Origin: Longimicrobium sp.
Lineage (GTDB): Bacteria; Gemmatimonadota; Gemmatimonadetes; Longimicrobiales; Longimicrobiaceae
DNA: 64,000 nt
Assembly (NCBI GenBank): GCA_036377595.1
Contig: DASUYB010000103.1
Location: 116,850-180,849 of the forward strand
Direction: 5' to 3'
Shown in pieces: positions 61,930 through 64,000 of this stretch. Every line of letters begins with the position of its first letter. Position 1 is the stretch's first letter. A program made the position numbers and the translations under genes. The notes under the pieces are model-generated. The model did not search any database. It had not been told where the DNA came from and saw nothing but the letters and a program-made list of their open reading frames with translations.

Positions 61930-62832
61930 TCAGCCCGGAACGACGATGGCCACGCCGTCGGGGCGGGACTCCATGCGCGGGATGATGGAGGGCACCGGCG
62001 CGTCCGCCAGCGCGGCGCGCAGCTCGTCCCACGACGCGAACTCGGCCAGGCGCGCGAGGGTGTGGACGGTGGGCGGCAGGAGCTTCATCTCCCCCGCGCG
62101 GAAGCGGGCGGCGGCGTCGGCGGGGCGCAGCCAGAGGGCATCCGTCATCTCCGCGTCGTGCACGTCGCAGACGGCGGCCTCGGGCGCGCGCGCGGCGAAG
62201 AAGCGCGTGTCGTAGCGCCGCGGCTCGGGGAGCGGGGTGATCCAGTGGGCGATGTACACCAGCGCGTCGCCGCTCAGCCGCAGCCCGTTCCCCACCGCCA
62301 CGTCGCGCAGGCCGACGACGTCGTTCAGCAGCGCGCGGCGCGCCACCTCCAGGCTGTGCGCCGCGTCGGCGTGCGGCGCGCCCACGTTGTCGGGCCGCGC
62401 GAGCAGGATCCCCGTCTCCTCGAACGCCTCGCGGATTGCGGCGAGGACGTAGCCCAGCGCCTCCGCCGGGTCGCCGATCCCCAGCCGCCGCGCCCACTCC
62501 TCCGGCGACGGGCCGTCCATCCGGTCGGCCGCCTCGCCGCTGCGGTCGCGCGCGTCCACCACGCCGCCGGGAAAGACCCACGCGTCGGCCGCGAAGCCGC
62601 TGCGGCGGTGCCGGCGCAGGAGCAGCGCCTCGATCCCCTCCGCGCCGTCGCGCAGCAGCACCACCGTGGCCGCCGGGCGCGGCGGCGCGGGGACGAGCGA
62701 CGCGTCCTCCACCTTCTCCGCGAACCCCGGCGGCAGCGCGTCGGCGGGGATGACGAAGGTGTTGGGGTCGTCGGTGGCGCGGCGCGCGGCGCCGGCCGCG
62801 GAGCGCGGGCGTGGGTCCGTCACGGGAGTCAC
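61930..62832 (-). CDS. Nudix hydrolase with split Nudix box (NUDT19-like)
   Basis: A 300-residue Nudix-type protein. The core block is REAFEETGILLA (the REUXEEXGU motif). The glycine part, AWVFPGGVVDA, is about 40 residues earlier, with an insert between (GEAADRMDGPSPEEWARRLG, IGDPAEALGYVLAAI). Such a split box is known from the NUDT19/NUDT7-type CoA or decapping-related enzymes, so the substrate may be a CoA derivative; this is inferred. Other features: LLLRRHRRSGFAADAWVF and HWITPLPEPRRYDTRFFAA. GTG 62832 is chosen; GTG 62823 is possible. The N-terminus is Pro/Ala-rich. Confidence 0.78.
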   Translation of the reverse strand: MTPVTDPRPRSAAGAARRATDDPNTFVIPADALPPGFAEKVEDASLVPAPPRPAATVVLLRDGAEGIEALLLRRHRRSGFAADAWVFPGGVVDARDRSGEAADRMDGPSPEEWARRLGIGDPAEALGYVLAAIREAFEETGILLARPDNVGAPHADAAHSLEVARRALLNDVVGLRDVAVGNGLRLSGDALVYIAHWITPLPEPRRYDTRFFAARAPEAAVCDVHDAEMTDALWLRPADAAARFRAGEMKLLPPTVHTLARLAEFASWDELRAALADAPVPSIIPRMESRPDGVAIVVPG

Positions 62833-63452
62833 AATCTCCAGGATACGTTTCGGCGATGGGCGGGAAGGTAGCCCACGGCAGGCACGAAGCAAGGCCGCCG
62901 GGGCGCTTGCCCCGGCGGTGATCGCCTGCGGGCCGCCGCCGGATCGCGCGGGGAGCACCGTGGCCGAAAGTTGGCCCTCGCGCGGGCGCGCGCGTATCCG
63001 GACTGTCCCCATCCCGCGTGGGGAGTTGGGATCTTTCCTGCGGGAGTTGTCGTTTAAGGAGCAGTCCCTACATGTGGCGTCCCCTTCGGCCGCATCCGTT
63101 TCTGGTGACCGATTCTCCCACACGCCAGTCTGGGATGGAGACGCGATCTCCGTCTCGCTCACCGGTCCCGCGGCGTTGATGCGGAGAGGGCGTCAGGAGC
63201 GTAGGTTGACGGATCGTCATGACGCATCTCCACGCAACGTCTGCCGTTCCGCCGGTAGTTCATGCCTGAACGACCGAGGTGCGGCCGGATCGGCAGTCCT
63301 TTGGATCTTGTTGCCAAGTGTATATTACAGGCGTGTTTACGAGGATGGAAACGGTGGTTTGCGGGTACCGGAGACGTGGCAGGGGAAATGCCTGTTGCCG
63401 GCACTCAGCAGCCGGCCCCTTCCGGGCCGGCACCCGATGAAAGGATAGAGGA
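62833..63452. other. 620-base intergenic region before lon
   Basis: No gene is visible. A TATATT patch (63321-63326) may be a -10 of the lon promoter, but its -35 is poor. Lower GC around 63295-63350 marks the promoter zone. The hairpin next to lon is annotated separately. Confidence 0.5.
63411..63431 (+). promoter_or_regulatory. Hairpin in the lon 5' leader
   Basis: GCCGGCCC at 63411-63418 pairs with GGGCCGGC at 63424-63431 around CTTCC. It ends 21 bases before the lon ATG and just before its Shine-Dalgarno region. Confidence 0.5.
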
Positions 63453-64000
63453 ATGAGCGAGCGAACGACGCTGCCGGTGCTCCCCCTGCGGGAGACGGTG
63501 GTATTCCCCGGGACCGCCGTGCCGATCTCGGCGGGGCGCCCGGGAACGCTGCAGGCCATCGAGGCCGCGCTGGCGGGCGACCGCCGCATGCTGGCCGTGG
63601 CCCAGAAGGAGAACCGCGACGAGGTGGAGCCCGAGAACCTCTACTCCGTGGGCACCGTGGTGCGCATCGCGCAGGTGCAGCGCGGGGGCGGGGGGGTGCA
63701 GCTGCTGATCCACGGCGAGCACCGCGCGCTGGCGCTGCAGTACGTGGACGGCGAGCGCGGCCTGACCGCGCACCTGCGCGAGATGCACGACCTGGCGCCG
63801 GTGAACGCCGAGGACCCGGCCTTCATCGCCCTGTACCGCGAGCTGCGCGACCGCGCGGCCGAGCTGGGCAAGCGCCGCGGCATCCCGCCCGAGATGCTGC
63901 AGCAGTTCATGGACGGCATCCAGGAGCCCGGCCAGTTCGCCGACCTGGTGGCGTTCTACGTGGAGATGAACACCGAGGCCAAGCAGAAGCTGCTCGAGGT
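63453..64000 (+). CDS. lon: ATP-dependent protease Lon, N-terminal part
   Basis: The first 182 residues of a Lon protease that continues past the window. The N-terminal substrate-binding (LAN) domain is clear: TLPVLPLRETVVFPGTAVPI at the start, then VAQKENRDEVEPENLYSVGT and VQLLIHGEHRALALQYV. Lon degrades damaged and regulatory proteins in the cytoplasm with ATP. ATG 63453 follows AAGGATAGAGG. Neither the AAA+ nor the Ser-Lys protease domain lies inside the window. The leader hairpin and a TATATT patch suggest regulated expression, as in heat-shock control, though no known operator (such as CIRCE) is seen. Confidence 0.93.
   Translation, partial: MSERTTLPVLPLRETVVFPGTAVPISAGRPGTLQAIEAALAGDRRMLAVAQKENRDEVEPENLYSVGTVVRIAQVQRGGGGVQLLIHGEHRALALQYVDGERGLTAHLREMHDLAPVNAEDPAFIALYRELRDRAAELGKRRGIPPEMLQQFMDGIQEPGQFADLVAFYVEMNTEAKQKLLE

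Overview
The window is about 70% GC, densely packed, and shows no phage, transposase, tRNA, rRNA or CRISPR. Three things point to an environmental Gram-negative bacterium of the Gemmatimonadota, most like Longimicrobium: a SusC/SusD-type outer-membrane pair, many small lipoproteins and TonB-plug proteins, and a Bacteroidota-style class I lanthipeptide leader next to 3'-end palindromic repeats. This placement is inference from gene content; no marker gene was compared by search.

Layout. 1-4440: a partial small regulator, a DUF2059 protein, an orphan RiPP-like precursor, a STAS-like protein, an atypical protein kinase, a secreted acidic protein and a DUF3293 protein. 4441-7264: a dispersed repeat, then an acuB-acuC-GNAT operon likely to control reversible lysine acetylation. 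7415-14713: two tandem M1-type metallopeptidase lipoproteins, a pair of bacterial PH-domain membrane proteins and a DUF4015 glycoside-hydrolase-like lipoprotein. 14808-18395: a CRYC-motif AhpD-like protein, a nested inverted-repeat element, dciA and gyrB. 18576-21247: a YcaQ/AlkZ-like protein preceded by five tandem genes for secreted six-cysteine peptides with the CS-alpha-beta (defensin) cysteine signature. 21508-27378: FKBP, an NYN-domain protein behind a hairpin-rich leader, a lipoprotein, a DUF885 protein and trpE. 27926-33290: a SusC/SusD pair and a small lipoprotein. 33742-38214: two related barrel-less TonB-plug proteins and two lipoproteins. 38520-45622: cupin, vWA (YfbK-like), NAD(P)-binding, DUF72, small membrane, DinB and AraC-like genes, and a tiny glycine-rich lipoprotein. 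45713-52893: a large adenine-methylase-like protein with a degenerate catalytic motif, flanked by two paralogous TPR proteins. 53306-64000: a secreted beta-rich protein, deoC, a Schlafen/AlbA-type ATP-binding protein, a LiaF-like protein, a MoxR/ChlI-type ATPase, an Ig-like lipoprotein, a Nudix hydrolase and the 5' part of lon.

Three signals stand out. The defensin-like peptide array is the best candidate for an undescribed system: all five peptides share C-x4-C-x3-C-x8-10-C-x4-7-C-x-C with G-x-C before the fourth cysteine, as in fungal and arthropod defensins. Ten intergenic palindromes built from CGGAG/CAGAG units sit almost all at gene 3' ends or between convergent genes. Several leaders (NYN gene, susC, lon) carry hairpins that could regulate expression.
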